Assembly (NCBI GenBank): GCA_964353185.1
Contig: CAYGUV010000015.1
Span: 1-36,188, forward strand
From: GCA-2708415 sp964353185
GTDB lineage: Bacteria; Pseudomonadota; Alphaproteobacteria; Micavibrionales; Micavibrionaceae
Reading direction: 5' to 3'
DNA: 36,188 bases
Shown here: one piece after another, positions 34,269 to 36,188 of the stretch
Numbering within the stretch: position 1 is the first letter of the stretch
Layout of the letters: every line of letters begins with the position of its first letter
Made by a program: the position numbers and the translations under genes
The notes under the pieces: generated by a model
The model's database searches: none
Told to the model about the DNA's origin: nothing
What the model saw: the letters and a program-made list of their open reading frames with translations, nothing else

Positions 34269-35621
34269 ATGGTAGATGATAAAAACGATATAGATGATTT
34301 TGACGACTTTGATGATCTAGATGAATTTGACGATTTTAGCGATGAAGCTGCGTTTGATGAAGATGACAGCCTGTCTAGTTTTGAAGATGTCGATGGTGAT
34401 GTTGAAGAGACGGCCTCTGATGGCGTGGTTGATGAGAAACTAGTTTCTGAAGGAAAAGAATCTTTCTTGTCAAAATTTAGTTTCAACCAAATCGTTATAT
34501 TTGGGGCGGTCCTTTTAGGGGGTATTGTCCTATTTTTTCAATTATCAGGTTCCAAGCCGCCTGTTAATCCTGATAGCTTTACGTCCTCTCTTAATATGTC
34601 TGGGGCAACAGATAGCCTTGTCTTTAGAGATGAGACACGAAATGCGAAGAAAAATACTGCGGTTGATCCGCAAGAAAATATACCTACAAACGCAAACTCG
34701 GGGCTTTTGAATAACGCGGATGCGCTAGATTCATTGGAAATTAATTTTGAAGATGATGTCCCGATGCCTGTTCCCATTTCATCAGAAGGGGCCTTGGATG
34801 ATGAAGATATTCTATTGAAAGGCGTTGAAGATAATAAAGGCGATGTAACAATTGCTGCGGAATTTGATACCCCGTCCCCCGAAGGTGCGATACAAGCGCC
34901 CAATGGTTTTGGTGCGGATGTTTTTAGTGCCGTTGATGACCCTATCGAAAATTCTGTTACTGGCCCAGTTTTGGATTCTTTGGCAATAACGACGCCAGAA
35001 ACTGATACATCAGTAGCGATAACGCCCACGGACGCGAAAGATGTGGCGGTGGTATTGGAAGAAAATCCTGATGCAGAGTTAGAAATTTTAACAAATCGTG
35101 TCACTGCGCAGCCTTTAAACAAGGTATCTGTTAATGAACCGGAATCAGATATGGCCGATAATAAAGCAGAGATGGCTGATACTCCTGATGTTTTAAAAAT
35201 TGAAAATAGTGAGAGCCAATCAAATCAAACGCCTATGTTTGAGAAAAAATTGGCGGAAATTACAGCAGAGAAAGACCAAAAAATTAGTGATCTGGAAAAC
35301 ACCATTGCAGATTTGCAAAAGCAAATAGAAGCGATGAAAGCAGCGGATGAAAAGCCACAAATGGCCGAAAAACCTGCGCCGAAGAAGCAAGCCGTCGCGA
35401 GCAAGCCAAAAGCGCCAGTGAAAAAAGCACAACCCAAAACAGTACAGTGGGAGTTACGCGCCGCTCAGCCAGGCAAGGCCTGGGTCGCACAAAAAGGGCG
35501 TAGTGATTTACAACCTGTAATAGTAGGGGATACATTGTCAGGATTGGGCCGTATTACATCTATCACATTTGTGAATAATAGCTGGATTGTTGTGGGGCAG
35601 AATGGATCAATAAAACAATAG
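34269..35621 (+). CDS. dotF: Probable type IVB secretion protein DotF/IcmG (TraP-like)
   Basis: A 450-residue bitopic protein: a very acidic Asp/Phe-rich cytoplasmic tail (1-60, units such as DDFDDFDD), one membrane helix (about 74-92), a long acidic Pro/Ser/Thr/Asp periplasmic stretch, a coiled coil (about 335-365, KISDLENTIADLQKQIEAMK), an Ala/Lys/Pro linker, and a compact C-terminal domain of about 55 residues (TVQWELRAAQPGKAWVAQKG, then VGDTLSGLGRI). Position directly after dotG, topology, coiled coil and compact end agree with DotF/IcmG, though sequence identity with Legionella DotF is not obvious by eye. The start follows AGAGGG. Confidence 0.8.
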   Translation: MVDDKNDIDDFDDFDDLDEFDDFSDEAAFDEDDSLSSFEDVDGDVEETASDGVVDEKLVSEGKESFLSKFSFNQIVIFGAVLLGGIVLFFQLSGSKPPVNPDSFTSSLNMSGATDSLVFRDETRNAKKNTAVDPQENIPTNANSGLLNNADALDSLEINFEDDVPMPVPISSEGALDDEDILLKGVEDNKGDVTIAAEFDTPSPEGAIQAPNGFGADVFSAVDDPIENSVTGPVLDSLAITTPETDTSVAITPTDAKDVAVVLEENPDAELEILTNRVTAQPLNKVSVNEPESDMADNKAEMADTPDVLKIENSESQSNQTPMFEKKLAEITAEKDQKISDLENTIADLQKQIEAMKAADEKPQMAEKPAPKKQAVASKPKAPVKKAQPKTVQWELRAAQPGKAWVAQKGRSDLQPVIVGDTLSGLGRITSITFVNNSWIVVGQNGSIKQ

Positions 35622-35690
35622 CAAAAATTGAATAAGGCAAATAAGGCAAAAAAATATTATTTGTTTTCAGTAGTTTATCTATTAATTTTT

Positions 35691-35719
35691 TTTAAATGTG
35701 TCATAAATTTGACTATAAT
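35691..35719 (+). promoter_or_regulatory. Likely promoter of the icmD/icmC-like gene
   Basis: TTTAAA (35691-35696) and a perfect TATAAT (35714-35719) are 17 bases apart in the 235-base spacer after dotF, about 130 bases before the start at 35857. The spacer also has a short direct repeat (ATAAGGCAA twice, about 35631-35649) and nothing else recognisable. Confidence 0.5.
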
Positions 35720-35856
35720 AGAAAGAGTATGTTCTAATATTATTATAGAGTTATTAAAAGCTCGTATGATGAAATTGGTAAAAGGATAACGATTTGTAGT
35801 ATTATTACATTGCAGATTGGTAATAAACCAAAGAGAATTTTTAAAAGGAGACTAAA

Positions 35857-36188
35857 ATGATTAAATTTGTAAAAAAACAGAGCTTAAAAGTATCGGCAGC
35901 TGTTCTTGTTGGAACAATGGCTGGCGCGGAAGATGCGCTTGCGGGAAATGACTTTTCATCTATCGCAGAAAACATCACAACATCTATCTCAAGCATTCCA
36001 GGTCTTTTGACTGGTGTGTCATATATGTTGGGTATTTTATTGGGTGTTTTGGGTATTTTGAAAATCAAAGACCATGTTGAGAACCCATCACAAACACCAT
36101 TACAACATGGTGCGATCCGTTTAACAGCTGGTGGTGGATTATTTGCCCTACCAATCGTGTACGAAGCAATGACAAACACAATTGGTGA
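35857..36188 (+). CDS. Type IVB secretion IcmD/DotP or IcmC/DotE-like protein (partial)
   Basis: The first 110 codons are present; the gene runs off the right edge. ATG 35857 follows AAAAGGAG. There is a signal peptide ending near ALAG (residue 29), then two membrane helices (about 48-70 and 88-106) with the conserved linker KIKDHVENPSQTPLQHGAIR, a hallmark of the related small proteins IcmC/DotE and IcmD/DotP (TraQ/TraR). The order icmE-icmG-icmC/icmD of Legionella places one of these exactly here. Which of the two it is cannot be decided from the fragment. Confidence 0.85.
   Translation, partial: MIKFVKKQSLKVSAAVLVGTMAGAEDALAGNDFSSIAENITTSISSIPGLLTGVSYMLGILLGVLGILKIKDHVENPSQTPLQHGAIRLTAGGGLFALPIVYEAMTNTIG

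Noticed and set aside
34226..34486. Minus-strand Ser-rich open frame
   Set aside because: It is the reverse complement of the Asp-rich start of dotF; GAT codons read backwards give Ser-type codons.
1..36188. Insertion sequences, CRISPR arrays, phage genes
   Set aside because: No transposase, integrase, terminal inverted repeats or regularly spaced repeats were seen; the fibre-like word in the first gene is not enough to call a prophage.

Overview
The window looks like a chromosomal segment of an alphaproteobacterium, moderately AT-rich and free-living or predatory/host-associated in style. The case rests on the fxsA-secB pair next to a Tim44-like gene and mltA (a familiar alphaproteobacterial neighbourhood), a LemA/M48 pair, flagellar hook-filament junction genes and a type IVB (Dot/Icm, IncI-Tra-like) secretion system. 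The exact lineage cannot be fixed from sequence alone; a Micavibrio-like group is possible but unproven. One scaffold gap (100 N) lies at 12662-12761.

Layout. 1-1622 (minus, runs off the left edge): a long secreted protein with a membrane-anchored, pilin-like start and a repetitive fibre-like tail. 1623-3468: a spacer with DnaA-box-like words, a small hypothetical gene, secB and fxsA. 3536-5520: Tim44-like gene and mltA as a coupled pair. 5522-10673: housekeeping and membrane genes (small anchored protein, YegP-type protein, NaChBac-like sodium channel, tRNA-Ala(GGC), mscL, Bax-inhibitor-1 family, HtpX-like protease, lemA), several with clear hairpin terminators. 10793-13443: a DsbC-like thiol isomerase, an unknown Ala/Pro-tailed protein broken by the gap, and a small lytic transglycosylase. 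13618-17467: dotD, dotC, dotB, icmT and a secretin-N-domain/TcpQ-like exported protein. 17511-21159 (minus): flgL and flgK. 21297-30596 (minus): six tightly packed genes, five of them paralogs. 30909 to the right edge (plus): dotI/icmL, dotH/icmK, dotG/icmE, dotF/icmG and the start of an icmD/icmC-like gene.

The most interesting part is the six-gene operon at 21297-30596. Five exported paralogs share a C-terminal core with a near-invariant signature (GTFFDAKHQLETQR type), three conserved cysteines and two further conserved helical motifs, but carry different N-terminal modules: a lysozyme-like domain in one, a long helical Leu/Asp-rich region in two, and only a cysteine knot in two. The operon is divergent from dotI and enclosed by the two halves of the Dot/Icm locus, so these proteins are good candidates for an undescribed periplasmic or surface subsystem of this type IVB apparatus. 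The nearby DsbC-like protein and the two peptidoglycan-cleaving domains would suit disulfide formation and wall passage. Function is inference; family membership, order and spacing are read directly.
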